64,000 nucleotides of DNA, from the NCBI RefSeq assembly GCF_963666745.1, contig NZ_OY762961.1:1910001-1974000 (forward strand), given 5' to 3'. The notes beneath the pieces are model-generated. The model was not told where the DNA came from. It saw nothing but the letters and a program-made list of their open reading frames with translations, and did no database searches. Origin of the DNA: an uncultured Desulfuromonas sp. (lineage in GTDB: Bacteria > Desulfobacterota > Desulfuromonadia > Desulfuromonadales > Desulfuromonadaceae). Each line of letters begins with the position of its first letter. Within the stretch, counting starts at the first letter, position 1. The position numbers and the translations under genes are program-made. This document shows positions 1-9,664 of this stretch, piece by piece.

Positions 1-274
1 GAGCACGCGAACGGGCGTGAACAAGCGTCATGTTCTCGTCCAGAATCAGACGACGTAATTTGACGGCACAATAAAGAATCGTCCAGGGCGTGCGCTGTTT
101 CAGAGGCAATGTCATATGACGCGAGCCCTGTGCCTGCAGAGTGGCAACCAGACGCCCCCCCTGAGAGGCAACCCAACTGTCCTCACCCCGCCCGACCAGA
201 TAGTTCGCCATCTCAACGGTCCCCCGTTCGACGCCCCCCTGCTCTAACGCAGCTGTAACCTGAAGAACTTTCAT
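1..274 (-). CDS. Glycosyltransferase family 4 N-terminus (partial, runs off left edge)
   Basis: The first 91 codons are visible, reading leftward from an ATG at 274. The N-terminus MKVLQVTAALEQGGVERGT is typical of GT-B family 4 glycosyltransferases: a beta strand followed by a GGVERG loop that binds the acceptor or donor. It starts 25 bp after the Trm112-ELM1 gene and continues the lipid A/Kdo operon, so a role in LPS core or other glycan assembly at the inner face of the inner membrane is likely but inferred. The C-terminal nucleotide-sugar domain lies outside the window. Confidence 0.75.
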   Translation of the reverse strand, partial: MKVLQVTAALEQGGVERGTVEMANYLVGRGEDSWVASQGGRLVATLQAQGSRHMTLPLKQRTPWTILYCAVKLRRLILDENMTLVHARSRA

Positions 275-299
275 AATAACCGTATATAATCCGGATCAA

Positions 300-1406
300 T
301 TATTTGGTTTTGTTGAGGATAAAACAAAGATCAACTTTTTTTTGACATGTCCCGCAGCTTCCATCAAACAGATGGAGACAGCCCATCTCTTGTAAGCGCG
401 ATAACAGACGAACGAACTTGCCCCGACTGGGCAGCTCTTCGGCGAGAGGGAGCACTTCGACGCAGGCCTGTCCAAAACTCACGGCCTCACTAATCATTGA
501 ACTGGAATCCGCTGTGACAAAAACATAGTCGCAATAATGGAGATAATCGGCAATCGGATTAACGGGATTTTCAGAATACCAGACAGGATCCTGAAACGAA
601 TAGTGTCGCAGCATTTTTTCAGCGTCAGTCGAGGTGCGCCGAGAGGTGGTCAGCCAGATGTGATGCTCAGGAAACAACTGGAGAATCTTTTCAACTTGAT
701 CGCGCAGCAGCGCCACATCCAGTTTTTGCTGGGCGCTGTCACCGCCAATAATCAAAGCAATATAACGTTCTCCTAGCCGTGGAGTCACAACCCCCTGAGG
801 CTGCGAAAAGCTCAGATTAATCGGCACGGGAACAATATTCGGTCGGTCCGGAGGATTGTCATGATGCTGGGCAACAATCAGGTCAAAATCAAGCCGATAG
901 CTTTTCGGCATCATGATGGCGACGGATTTACATCTCAACCGCTTTGACAGCGTCCGGTTGGCGTAGTAGGTTTCCGAGCCCGCAGAAACGACAGCATCAT
1001 AGGTTCCCGTCGGCAACTCGGCCATAAACAATCGGGGCGTATAAACGCCAACACGATCCGCAAGATAGGACGCCCCTTTTGACGTGCGATATTTAAAGCC
1101 GACATCAAGCAGGGTGTAATCACGTTTAAGCAGGCGGGCAAAGGCGAGAGACTGGTTGACGTGGCCGGGTTTGCCGTCATTAAGAATCAGCAAACGGCCC
1201 GTTCCCGACAGCACTGTTTCGGTTGCAAGAGGATGATCACCCTGCTCCTCGTCCCGATAGACCAGCATGACAGGAATACCGTCACGAACGGGAAAACGGC
1301 TATGACAGGAACGGCATTCCACTGCATCTTCGCTTCCGGACATCTCGACAGGCTGTTTACATTGTGGACAGGCAAGTAACTCGAGCAGTTCCGGCTGCAG
1401 TGGCAT
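300..1406 (-). CDS. Trm112-like zinc ribbon fused to ELM1/DUF1022 domain
   Basis: 368 residues. Residues 1-50 form a Trm112/UPF0434 zinc ribbon with CPQC (13-16) and CRSC (31-34). From about residue 68 the protein matches the ELM1 (formerly DUF1022) family, with the motif LNDGKPGHVNQS, a central GGDSAQQK segment and a late VTADSSSMISEA segment that resembles the donor-binding loop of GT-B enzymes. It starts 7 bp after lpxK and precedes a glycosyltransferase. In E. coli a free Trm112-like protein (YcaR) also follows lpxK. The biochemical role of bacterial ELM1 proteins is not established; LPS-linked glycosyl transfer is an inference. The C-terminus carries four further cysteines (CLHLF...CGTC...C). 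Confidence 0.7.
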   Translation of the reverse strand: MPLQPELLELLACPQCKQPVEMSGSEDAVECRSCHSRFPVRDGIPVMLVYRDEEQGDHPLATETVLSGTGRLLILNDGKPGHVNQSLAFARLLKRDYTLLDVGFKYRTSKGASYLADRVGVYTPRLFMAELPTGTYDAVVSAGSETYYANRTLSKRLRCKSVAIMMPKSYRLDFDLIVAQHHDNPPDRPNIVPVPINLSFSQPQGVVTPRLGERYIALIIGGDSAQQKLDVALLRDQVEKILQLFPEHHIWLTTSRRTSTDAEKMLRHYSFQDPVWYSENPVNPIADYLHYCDYVFVTADSSSMISEAVSFGQACVEVLPLAEELPSRGKFVRLLSRLQEMGCLHLFDGSCGTCQKKVDLCFILNKTK

Positions 1407-1413
1407 GGTTAAC

Positions 1414-2475
1414 TCATATCAGGGAACAAAAATAGCGGGTAAAGGAGGCTGAATTTTCAATCTCTATGGTTAGGGGAATTTGATAGCAGGGGATTTTGAA
1501 CATGTTAGCATTCAGTTTAACGGCATCTTTTTCGGTCGTTATCAACACATCAGCCTGCTCAGCCGCGCGCTCCACACGTGCAATATTCTCATCGGAATAG
1601 ACAACGTGATCCGCAAAAGACAGTTGATCAGACAGGGGAAGACCCAACTCAGACAAGGCGCTAAAAAAAGAGTCGGGATTGGCGATACCGGCAAAAGCAA
1701 CGATCCTCTTTCCCATCAGCTGATCAACGGACAGCGAGCAGCCCGACAGATCCGTCACGGTTCTGGACAACAGATGACGACTTGTAAAGGTCGGTTTCCC
1801 GGCCAGCGAGGTTGGAGCCTCGCCTTGGCAACGGGTCAACAGCAACAGATCCGCACGACGCAGTGCTTGGGGAAATTCACGCAGATTCCCCAGAGGCAAT
1901 GGCCAGCCATTACCAAAGGGACGGGTTGCATCCAGCAACACCAGGTCAACCTGTCGCGCGACTTGGCGATGTTGAAACGCATCATCGAGAATCACAACAT
2001 CGACATCAAAAGACTGCTCAAGCGATTTCAGGGCATGGGCACGTTTGCGAGCAATCAATACCGGAACCTGCGGATTGCGTCGCGCCAGCAAAACAGGCTC
2101 ATCGCCGGCAGTCTGTGCATCCATTTCGACACCACCCTTGCCCGAAGAAACGATAGCCACCTCACCGCTGAACTGTCCGCCGTAACCGCGACTGACAACG
2201 GCCACTCGCTTGCCCTGATTCGACAAGGTTTTGACCAGCCAATCCACAACCGGTGTTTTTCCAAGACCACCAACGGCCAGGTTACCAACAGAGATAACGA
2301 ATAACGAGGAGTGATAGGAGGTCAACCAGCCACGGTGATAACACCAGATGCGTAGAGCGTTGATCGCTCCGTACAACAGTGAAAACGGCCAGAGAAAGGC
2401 AAACAGAAGTCTGTCCGGCCAAGACGGCGCGCCCTGCTGTACCAGGCGACGATGGCAATCAAGAAAAAACGCCAT
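1414..2475 (-). CDS. lpxK: Tetraacyldisaccharide 4'-kinase
   Basis: 353 residues, the usual length. LpxK phosphorylates the 4' position of the tetraacyl disaccharide to give lipid IVA at the inner membrane. An N-terminal hydrophobic segment (about 23-42) anchors it, followed by the family's P-loop region SVGNLAVGGLGKTP (62-75) and the DDAFQHRQ motif around residue 170. It lies 7 bp downstream of waaA and 7 bp upstream of the Trm112-ELM1 gene, so it is co-transcribed with the other lipid A genes. Confidence 0.93.
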   Translation of the reverse strand: MAFFLDCHRRLVQQGAPSWPDRLLFAFLWPFSLLYGAINALRIWCYHRGWLTSYHSSLFVISVGNLAVGGLGKTPVVDWLVKTLSNQGKRVAVVSRGYGGQFSGEVAIVSSGKGGVEMDAQTAGDEPVLLARRNPQVPVLIARKRAHALKSLEQSFDVDVVILDDAFQHRQVARQVDLVLLDATRPFGNGWPLPLGNLREFPQALRRADLLLLTRCQGEAPTSLAGKPTFTSRHLLSRTVTDLSGCSLSVDQLMGKRIVAFAGIANPDSFFSALSELGLPLSDQLSFADHVVYSDENIARVERAAEQADVLITTEKDAVKLNANMFKIPCYQIPLTIEIENSASFTRYFCSLI

Positions 2476-2482
2476 ATCCGTG

Positions 2483-3763
2483 TTAAGAACGCATGATATG
2501 GGTTAGGGTTCGCAACGTGGCGCCGGAATTTTTCTGTAACAGCACCCAGCCTTTTTCCCCCATCGTTTGACAGATGTCAGGATGCTCCAACAAGTGTTCA
2601 CATTCACGCCGCAGCTCATCGCTATCGTGAATGCGCCCGCCACCTTGTGCTTTTTCGACCATGGCAGCAATTTCACGGAAATTATGCATGTAGGGGCCAA
2701 AAAGAACGGCTTTCTTCAATAAAGAGGCTTCCAGGACATTATGGCCGCCAATGGGCACCAGGCTACCACCGACAAAGACCACCTGGGCCAGCTGGTAAAA
2801 TTTGAGCATCTCACCGATAGTATCCACCAGTAGAACATCACCACAACTCAGCGGCTGGTCGGACAGCATGGATCGTCTCTGCCAGCTCAAGCGTGAGTCG
2901 CTGAGCAATTCGGCGACCTGATCACAGCGTTCTGGATGACGCGGCACGAGAATCAGCAACAGGTTGTCAAATCGTTTGCGCAACTGCTGATAGACGGTAA
3001 TCACCAGTTCCTCTTCGCCACTATGGGTGCTTCCGGCAACCAGCACACGACATGTTTCCGGCACATGAAACTGCTGGCGTAACTGTTCGTCAGTGACATC
3101 GGCGGGCAGGCTTGACTCCATATCAAACTTGATATTACCAGTCACAACAATGCTATCCGTCGGAGCCCCCAACTGGGTAATCCGTTCAGCATCTGTTTCT
3201 GATTGCATACAGAAACTGTCCACCAGCCCAAGCAAGGGCTGCAACAAGCGTTTAAAAAACAGATAACGGGGAAATGAGCGATCAGAAATGCGCCCATTCA
3301 CCAGATGGACTGGAATGTTGAAACGATGGCAGGTACGGATAAAATTGGGCCACAATTCCGTTTCGACGATAATGACCTGATCGGGACGCACCCGTTGCAA
3401 AACACGCTGCACGACCCAGGATGCATCCAGAGGAAAAAACAGACATTCATCAACACTCTGAATGCCACGCGCAATTTCATGGCCGGTTTCCGTGACATTG
3501 GACAGCACCAACACGGCATCCGGATAATTTTTTCGCAACGCTTTCAAAAGTGGAATTGCCGCCCGCGTTTCACCGACAGAGACGGCATGAATCCAAAACA
3601 CGGGCTGTGATGAATCGTAACTGAACCGCTCAGGCGCAAAGAAGCCGAGCCGTTCACGCAGTCCACGACGCACCTTGCCCTGAATCATCCCCCGAACCAG
3701 ATAACAGGGAACCAGAAACAGGGCGATCGACCAGACAACAATGTCATACAGCAGATAAACCAT
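2483..3763 (-). CDS. waaA: 3-deoxy-D-manno-octulosonic acid (Kdo) transferase
   Basis: About 426 residues from the ATG at 3763, which has a GGAG five to six bases upstream. A longer in-frame start at 3787 is possible but less well placed. Either start overlaps the end of the preceding acyltransferase gene. The N-terminal membrane segment is followed by the GT30 region with FWIHAVSVGE, then a C-terminal GT-B half containing VGGSLVPIGGHNVLEA, the CMP-Kdo binding signature. It adds Kdo to lipid IVA; whether it is mono- or bifunctional cannot be read from the sequence. Confidence 0.93.
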   Translation of the reverse strand: MVYLLYDIVVWSIALFLVPCYLVRGMIQGKVRRGLRERLGFFAPERFSYDSSQPVFWIHAVSVGETRAAIPLLKALRKNYPDAVLVLSNVTETGHEIARGIQSVDECLFFPLDASWVVQRVLQRVRPDQVIIVETELWPNFIRTCHRFNIPVHLVNGRISDRSFPRYLFFKRLLQPLLGLVDSFCMQSETDAERITQLGAPTDSIVVTGNIKFDMESSLPADVTDEQLRQQFHVPETCRVLVAGSTHSGEEELVITVYQQLRKRFDNLLLILVPRHPERCDQVAELLSDSRLSWQRRSMLSDQPLSCGDVLLVDTIGEMLKFYQLAQVVFVGGSLVPIGGHNVLEASLLKKAVLFGPYMHNFREIAAMVEKAQGGGRIHDSDELRRECEHLLEHPDICQTMGEKGWVLLQKNSGATLRTLTHIMRS

Positions 3764-4412
3764 AGCTCTCCAAACGCTGCTCCGCACTGAGCTGCGTTTC
3801 TCTCATTGCCCGCTCCAACTGTTGACGAAATAATTGAGGATCATCCTCTTTCGCGCAATATTGCGGGGTTCCGTAGGCGTAAACCAGCCGCCCAAAGGGA
3901 TAGGGCAACAAAAAGCGATCCCAAGAAGCAAACCGGTGCCCACGTCCAGCGACCAGAGCCATCGGCACCACGGCCCTCCCGGACATTCGGGCCAATTGCA
4001 CAACGCCATCTTTTAACTCATGACGTGGGCCACGCGGACCGTCCGGTGTAATCACCAGATCTTTGGGCTGCCGTGCCAAACGTAACAATTGTTTAAATGC
4101 AGCACTGCCGCCGCGGCTGGAAGAACCGCGCACAGCCTGTTGCCCGAGATGCTGCATGGTCCGGGCGATGAGTTCACCATCTTTGGACGCACTAATCAAA
4201 ATCTGAGCGCCAGGGCCCTGATACCCTTGAGCCATCAGCAGTAACTGGTCATGCCAGAACGACAGGATCACCGGTTCATCTCGTTGCCATAATTCGCGCA
4301 CGGCATCACTGCCGATAATCTCTTTACGTGAGGTCCATGCCAACAGCCGGATAATCCGCGCAGCCAGCCAGGGGGCCAGATTCATCAGCAACCAATTTGC
4401 CAGAGATTTCAT
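3744..4412 (-). CDS. DUF374 lysophospholipid-type acyltransferase
   Basis: 222 residues. The protein has the FWHDQ motif (HX4D-like acyltransferase centre), a SASKDGEL segment and ITPDGPRGP, which are the hallmarks of the DUF374 family related to LPLAT acyltransferases. It overlaps msbA by 4 bp (ATGA) and waaA by about 20 bp, so translation is coupled. The location between msbA and waaA points to late acylation of lipid A, but the acyl donor and acceptor are not determined. Confidence 0.85.
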   Translation of the reverse strand: MKSLANWLLMNLAPWLAARIIRLLAWTSRKEIIGSDAVRELWQRDEPVILSFWHDQLLLMAQGYQGPGAQILISASKDGELIARTMQHLGQQAVRGSSSRGGSAAFKQLLRLARQPKDLVITPDGPRGPRHELKDGVVQLARMSGRAVVPMALVAGRGHRFASWDRFLLPYPFGRLVYAYGTPQYCAKEDDPQLFRQQLERAMRETQLSAEQRLESYGLSAV

Positions 4413-6148
4413 CGCCGATCCTCAAATTGCATATCATGCAGTCGACGATACACCCCACCAGCCGCCAACAGTTCTTCGTGTCGCCCCTGCTCAACAAGAA
4501 CACCATCACTGAGAACCAAAATCTCATCAGCATGCATAATAGTCGACAGTCGGTGAGCAATGACAAACGTGGTCCGCTCTTTCATCAGATTGGCCAGGGC
4601 TTTTTGCACCACGGTTTCACTCTCGGTATCCAGAGCACTGGTCGCTTCATCAAGCAGCAAAATCGGTGCATCGCGAAGAATGGCTCGGGCAATGCAAATC
4701 CGCTGGCGCTGACCACCGGACAAACGCACGCCGCGATCACCGATGACCGTATTATAACCTTCGGGCATCTCACGAATAAATTCGTCAGCATAGGCAAGCT
4801 GTGCCGCCTTTTCCACGTCAGCATCCGTTGCCGTCGGATTGGAATAACGGATATTGCTGTACAGTGTATCGTGAAAAAGAAAGGTCTCCTGATCCACCAG
4901 AGCAATCTGCTTTTTCAAGCTGGCCTGCGTGACGGCTGCCACATCATAGCCGTCAATAAGGATCCGTCCGGAAACCGGGTCGTAAAAACGCGCCAGTAAT
5001 CCAATCAGGGTTGATTTACCGGCACCGCTGGCACCAACAACAGCCACCATCTTCCCCGGCGGCACATCGATACTGAAGCCCTTTAGAACCGGTTCGTCAT
5101 CGTAGGCAAAATCAACCTTGTCAAATACCACATGGCCTCTGCAACGCGGCAGTTCGACCGCCCCCTCGCAGTCAGTCAGATCCGGCTGTAAATCGATCAT
5201 TTCAAACACCCGCTCTGCCGCACCAATGGCTTTCTGGATCACGTTATTGGTTTTGATCAGACGCTTCATCGGTCCATACATCATACCCATGGCAGCGATA
5301 AAGGACAGCAATTCCCCTTGGGTCATCGCGCCGTCCATGACGCGTTGGATGCCATACCACAACACACCACCGGCACCAAACGACGCCAGCACTTCCATAA
5401 TCGGTGCGGTTGCCGAATCGTAACGGATCACTTTGCGCATACGCTGATAAAAGTTCCAGTTCTCGCGTTCAAATTTGTCCTTTTCCGCCGTTTCGGTGCC
5501 GAACGCTTTCACGACCTTGATGCCGCTGAAGGATTCTTGGAGAATGCCGGTCAACGTACTCATATTGGTGAGACTTTTACGCACGTACTTTTTGATGCGG
5601 CGGCCGATCTGGGATGCTGGAACCACCGCAACCGGTAAAACGACAAAGGCGACAATGGCCAGCCGCCAGTCGTTGTAGAATAACAGCCCGACCAAACCGA
5701 CCAGAGTTAATCCTTCACGCACGACCGTGACCAGCTCGTCCGCCGCTGACTTTTGCAACATACTAACATCATTAAGAATACGCGACACCATACTGCCGAC
5801 AGAATTCTTTGAATAATAACGCATCGACAGATCAAGGGAGTGGCAATACAAACTGTTGCGCAGATCCTGAACCACCATCTGCCCGGCGGTTTTCATAAAA
5901 TATTCCTGAATGTAACGCGATACCCCTTTAATAGCCGCCAGGCCGATGACCACCAGAGGAACAAGGTTGACCAACATCATGTCATTGGCGTTAAGAACAT
6001 AATCCACCAGAGGCTGCACCAACTTGGCAATGGCGACATCCGTACCGGCAACGCCCAGCGAAGCAATCATGGCCAAGACGATGCGGTTGAAGTACGGTCG
6101 TGAATACGTCAGCAACCGTTTGTAGACATGCAGATTATGCTCGGCCAT
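4409..6148 (-). CDS. msbA: Lipid A export ABC transporter, permease/ATPase
   Basis: About 579 residues from the ATG at 6148, which has GGAG five bases upstream. A further upstream start at 6169 is possible. Six transmembrane helices (1-310) precede one ATPase domain with Walker A GASGAGKST, signature LSGGQRQR and Walker B ILLLDEATSALD. The half-transporter dimerises and flips lipid A-core across the inner membrane. It sits between lpxB, whose 3' end it overlaps by 14 bp, and the DUF374 acyltransferase, which fits the lipid A assignment rather than a drug exporter. Confidence 0.93.
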   Translation of the reverse strand: MAEHNLHVYKRLLTYSRPYFNRIVLAMIASLGVAGTDVAIAKLVQPLVDYVLNANDMMLVNLVPLVVIGLAAIKGVSRYIQEYFMKTAGQMVVQDLRNSLYCHSLDLSMRYYSKNSVGSMVSRILNDVSMLQKSAADELVTVVREGLTLVGLVGLLFYNDWRLAIVAFVVLPVAVVPASQIGRRIKKYVRKSLTNMSTLTGILQESFSGIKVVKAFGTETAEKDKFERENWNFYQRMRKVIRYDSATAPIMEVLASFGAGGVLWYGIQRVMDGAMTQGELLSFIAAMGMMYGPMKRLIKTNNVIQKAIGAAERVFEMIDLQPDLTDCEGAVELPRCRGHVVFDKVDFAYDDEPVLKGFSIDVPPGKMVAVVGASGAGKSTLIGLLARFYDPVSGRILIDGYDVAAVTQASLKKQIALVDQETFLFHDTLYSNIRYSNPTATDADVEKAAQLAYADEFIREMPEGYNTVIGDRGVRLSGGQRQRICIARAILRDAPILLLDEATSALDTESETVVQKALANLMKERTTFVIAHRLSTIMHADEILVLSDGVLVEQGRHEELLAAGGVYRRLHDMQFEDRR

Positions 6149-7334
6149 GGAGACTCCGTTTTTGAACATGTTGACAACTTAACCCACTGGCCATTTCTGC
6201 AACGCGACTGGAACATCCCGGTTCGCCCATACGATGACGAACGTCTGCCAAGTTCTGTTTCATGGTTTGATGATACTGGTCATCACTGAGTATTTTTTGA
6301 ACCTCTTCGAACAGAGCCTGCGGATTAGCGTCATCCTGTATAAACTCGCGGACGACGGATTTTCCGGCAACAATATTCGGCAGACCGATAAACTCGACCG
6401 ACACCAGGTGTTTGCCGATGGCATAGGTCAGAGGAGCCGCTTTGTAGAGAATAGCCATCGGTGTTTCCGTCAAGGCCACTTGCAACGTCACAGTTCCAGA
6501 GACACACAACACCACATCACAAACCGCAGCCGTGTCATAAATATTGTCGCGGACAAAAATCGGCTCAACACCGACAGACTTGAGCGGTGGACTCAGTTGC
6601 TGCTCATCAACCCCAGGGGCCAATGGAACAAGAAAATTCGCATCAGGGTAGCAATGACGCAGCTTGGCGGCGGTTTCGACAATGGTGGGGAAAGAATAGG
6701 TCAGCTCATTTTGACGACTGCCGGGGAAAAGCCCAATCGTCAGGCGATCGGCCAGCCCATAGCGTTGGCGGATTTCATCGACATCCGCAACCCGGCTCGC
6801 CTCATCCAGTAAGGGATGGCCGACATAGCGGACATCAATGGGATAACCGCGATAGCATTCCGGCTCAAATGGAAAGATAGCCGCAAGTTGATCAACAACA
6901 GCGGAGATTCCCTTCACACGCCCTTTGCGCCAGGCCCACACTTGAGGGCTGACATAGTAAAGAACCGGAATCCCTGCTTTTTTAGCTTGTTTTGCCAACC
7001 GCAGGTTAAAATCGGGGGAATCGATCAGAATCACCACATCCGGGGCCTGATCACTGAAAAGACGTTGTTTCAGCTGTTGAAAAACCCGCCAGATCCTCGG
7101 CAGATGACGGAGGACCTCCACCAACCCCATCACTGAAAGTTCAGAGCTTGGGATCAGAATCTCGCAGCCGGCAGCCGCCATCTTTTCCCCACCAACACCA
7201 CAAAATGTCAGCTCAGGGTCCTGTTGCCGTGCCGCTTTGATCAAATTAGCACCGTGCAGGTCACCGGAGGCCTCTCCGGTAACGATCAGTGCTTTACGCG
7301 GACCGGGACAGACATGGGGGGAAGATGACGACAT
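6135..7334 (-). CDS. lpxB: Lipid-A-disaccharide synthase
   Basis: 399 residues. The start region carries the family motif VTGEASGDLHGA, followed by IDSPDFNLRLAK, QVWAWRKGRVK and the donor-binding FPGSRQNE segment. LpxB condenses UDP-2,3-diacylglucosamine with lipid X to form the lipid A disaccharide. It starts 58 bp after lpxA. The UDP-diacylglucosamine pyrophosphatase (LpxI or LpxH) that some relatives carry between lpxA and lpxB is not in this gap. Confidence 0.95.
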   Translation of the reverse strand: MSSSSPHVCPGPRKALIVTGEASGDLHGANLIKAARQQDPELTFCGVGGEKMAAAGCEILIPSSELSVMGLVEVLRHLPRIWRVFQQLKQRLFSDQAPDVVILIDSPDFNLRLAKQAKKAGIPVLYYVSPQVWAWRKGRVKGISAVVDQLAAIFPFEPECYRGYPIDVRYVGHPLLDEASRVADVDEIRQRYGLADRLTIGLFPGSRQNELTYSFPTIVETAAKLRHCYPDANFLVPLAPGVDEQQLSPPLKSVGVEPIFVRDNIYDTAAVCDVVLCVSGTVTLQVALTETPMAILYKAAPLTYAIGKHLVSVEFIGLPNIVAGKSVVREFIQDDANPQALFEEVQKILSDDQYHQTMKQNLADVRHRMGEPGCSSRVAEMASGLSCQHVQKRSLHGRA

Positions 7335-7392
7335 GACGTGTTCCTCAGTAAAAGCTGACGCTAAGGCGTGTACAGATCACGCCCTGCAAAAT

Positions 7393-8163
7393 TTATCGGG
7401 CGACGCCCCGCTCACTGGTACGGATGAAGTCACTGAATGCGCGCACTTCAGGACAATCCTCGACCGTTTCAGCGATCTGTTGCAGAGCCTCTTCTTGGCG
7501 CAACCCGGAACGGAACACCAGTTTGTACGCTTTCTTCAAAGCGGAGAGTGATTCCGCACTGAATCCCCGGCGTTTCAGACCGATGAGGTTTAAACCGATG
7601 GTTTTCGCCCGATCCCCTTGGGCGATGACAAAGGGAGGAATGTCCTGTGCAATCATGGAACCGCCACTGGCCATCACATGGGCACCGACACGGGTAAATT
7701 GATGAACGGCCGACATGCCACCGAGGATGGCATAATCTTCCACAGTCACATGCCCCGCCAATGTGGCATTATTAGCAAGAATCACATGGTTGCCGACCAG
7801 ACAGTCATGGGCGACATGTGTGTACGCCATCAACAGGTTGTCACTGCCGATCACCGTTTTGCCACCACCGTCTTCCGTCCCCAGATGCAAGGTGGTAAAT
7901 TCACGAATTTTGTTGCGATCACCAATCGTTAAAGTGGTCTCTTCACCATGAAATTTCAAATCTTGGGGAACCGCACCAATGGAAGCAAACTGGAAAATTT
8001 CATTGTCGCACCCAATAGTTGTGCGTCCTTCAATCACGGTATGTGGTCCGACGACAGTGCGGTCACCGATGACCACGTGTTCACGGATAATGGAATACGC
8101 ACCGACCTGGACATCGTTGCCAAGTTGAGCCCCCGGCTCAATGATTGCGGTGGGATGTATCAT
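7393..8163 (-). CDS. lpxA: UDP-N-acetylglucosamine acyltransferase
   Basis: 256 residues from the ATG at 8163, which begins MIHPTAIIEPGAQLG and follows fabZ by 5 bp. The longer reading to 8271 would overlap fabZ and is rejected. Hexapeptide repeats form the left-handed beta-helix over residues 1-190, and VAHDCLVGNHV contains the catalytic histidine. The C-terminal helical region (CPEVRAFSDFI) is typical. LpxA carries out the first step of lipid A synthesis in the cytoplasm. Confidence 0.95.
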   Translation of the reverse strand: MIHPTAIIEPGAQLGNDVQVGAYSIIREHVVIGDRTVVGPHTVIEGRTTIGCDNEIFQFASIGAVPQDLKFHGEETTLTIGDRNKIREFTTLHLGTEDGGGKTVIGSDNLLMAYTHVAHDCLVGNHVILANNATLAGHVTVEDYAILGGMSAVHQFTRVGAHVMASGGSMIAQDIPPFVIAQGDRAKTIGLNLIGLKRRGFSAESLSALKKAYKLVFRSGLRQEEALQQIAETVEDCPEVRAFSDFIRTSERGVAR

Positions 8164-8168
8164 CGTAA

Positions 8169-8609
8169 TTAGCCTTCCCGATCCACAAATGTCGCTTTGA
8201 GTTCCGCTTCTGTTACAAGAGCCCCGCCAACGTAGGCCTTTCCAGAAAACAGGTAAATTCCGCGACGACATTTGATTAATGACAGTTCCATACGCAGCAC
8301 ATCACCAGGCACAACGGGTTTACGGAATTTAACTTTGTCAATCCCGGTGAAATAAGTCACTTTGTCCTCACCAATCCCATCATTGAGACTGGCAAACAGA
8401 CCGCCAACCTGAGCCATGGCTTCAATAATCAACACACCCGGCATAATCGGATGGCCGGGGAAGTGTCCTTGGAAAAAAGGCTCATTGATGGTGACATTTT
8501 TAATGCCGACAATGGACTCGTTTTCCGTAAACGACTCAACGGCGTCAACCAGCAAAAAGGGGTAACGATGCGGCAGTCGTTTCATGACTTGCGTTGTATT
8601 CATCAACAT
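8169..8609 (-). CDS. fabZ: 3-hydroxyacyl-ACP dehydratase FabZ
   Basis: 146 residues with a hot-dog fold. HRYPFLLVD near the N-terminus and [13 protein letters not shown] carry the active-site histidine; EAMAQ follows with the catalytic glutamate. It dehydrates 3-hydroxyacyl-ACP, and by position between lpxD and lpxA it balances 3-hydroxyacyl-ACP use between fatty acids and lipid A. An alternative start two codons downstream (8603) is equally possible. Confidence 0.95.
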   Translation of the reverse strand: MLMNTTQVMKRLPHRYPFLLVDAVESFTENESIVGIKNVTINEPFFQGHFPGHPIMPGVLIIEAMAQVGGLFASLNDGIGEDKVTYFTGIDKVKFRKPVVPGDVLRMELSLIKCRRGIYLFSGKAYVGGALVTEAELKATFVDREG

Positions 8610-8614
8610 AACTT

Positions 8615-9646
8615 CTATTCTTTCTCAACGAATGCCTGCAGCGCTTCCAACTGGCGCTTCAAGGCGGTAATTTCTTTTTTCATTTTCGGTAAATGGGAAA
8701 AAACCATCGACGACTTCAACCAGTCACGGTGTGGGATAGCCGGCACACCGGAAACGACCTGATTGCCCTCAATATTTCCAGTGACTCCACCACGGCCGCC
8801 CAAGGTCAGATTGTCGCCGACCTCAATATGACCAGCGATGGCCGACTGACCGCCAAACGTACAATGACGGCCAACTTTCGCACTACCGGCGACACCGGCC
8901 TGAGCCGCCATTACGGTATGTGGTCCAACCGTAACATTATGGGCAATCTGCACCATGTTATCCAGTTTGGTTCCGTGTCCAATGCGGGTTACCCCCATGG
9001 CAGCACGATCAATACAGGTCGCGGCGCCAATCTCAACATCGTCTTCGAGAACAACAATCCCGACCTGAGGTATTTTGTAATAGGCTTCACCGTCTGGAGC
9101 AAAGCCAAAACCGTCCGAGCCGATCACAGCATTGGGTTGCAAAATCACCCGATTGCCGATTTGCGAGCCTTCGCGAATAATGCATCCGGCATGAATTAAA
9201 CAGTCTTGGCCGATCTTTACGTTGTCATAAACAACCACATTGGGATAAAGGATCGCGCCATCACCGATCTCGACATGTTCGCCGATAAAGACACCAGGGT
9301 AAATCGTAATCCCCTGGCCTAAAACTGCTGAATCCGCCACATGGGCACCCGGCAGAACCCCTAGCGGCTCAGGACGTTTGACATTGAGATGCGTGAGAAC
9401 CTTGGCAAAAGCCAGATAGGGATTCTTACACACCAGATAGGCAATATCCTTACGATCGAGCGGTCGATCAACCAGAACCGCCGAGGCCGAAGTCTGGCCG
9501 AGATAGGGGAGATATTTAGGATTGGCGATAAATGTAATATCACCGGGTCCGGCCCCGTCAATCGGGGCCAGACGTGTGATTTCCAGACTGTCGTCACCAA
9601 GAACATTCCCGTCAATCAGTGCCGCCAGTTGCTTAAGTGTTGCCAT
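8615..9646 (-). CDS. lpxD: UDP-3-O-(3-hydroxyacyl)glucosamine N-acyltransferase
   Basis: 343 residues. An N-terminal uridine-binding domain (1-100) is followed by a long run of hexapeptide repeats (100-300) and a C-terminal helix. The segment [12 protein letters not shown] contains the catalytic histidine. LpxD performs the third step of lipid A synthesis. It lies 18 bp after skp and 5 bp before fabZ. Confidence 0.95.
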   Translation of the reverse strand: MATLKQLAALIDGNVLGDDSLEITRLAPIDGAGPGDITFIANPKYLPYLGQTSASAVLVDRPLDRKDIAYLVCKNPYLAFAKVLTHLNVKRPEPLGVLPGAHVADSAVLGQGITIYPGVFIGEHVEIGDGAILYPNVVVYDNVKIGQDCLIHAGCIIREGSQIGNRVILQPNAVIGSDGFGFAPDGEAYYKIPQVGIVVLEDDVEIGAATCIDRAAMGVTRIGHGTKLDNMVQIAHNVTVGPHTVMAAQAGVAGSAKVGRHCTFGGQSAIAGHIEVGDNLTLGGRGGVTGNIEGNQVVSGVPAIPHRDWLKSSMVFSHLPKMKKEITALKRQLEALQAFVEKE

Positions 9647-9664
9647 GAAGCTCGACCTTCCGAA

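Noticed and set aside
1480-2304. 274-codon open frame opposite lpxK
   Set aside because: Shadow of lpxK with His/Gln/Arg-rich composition and no start context.
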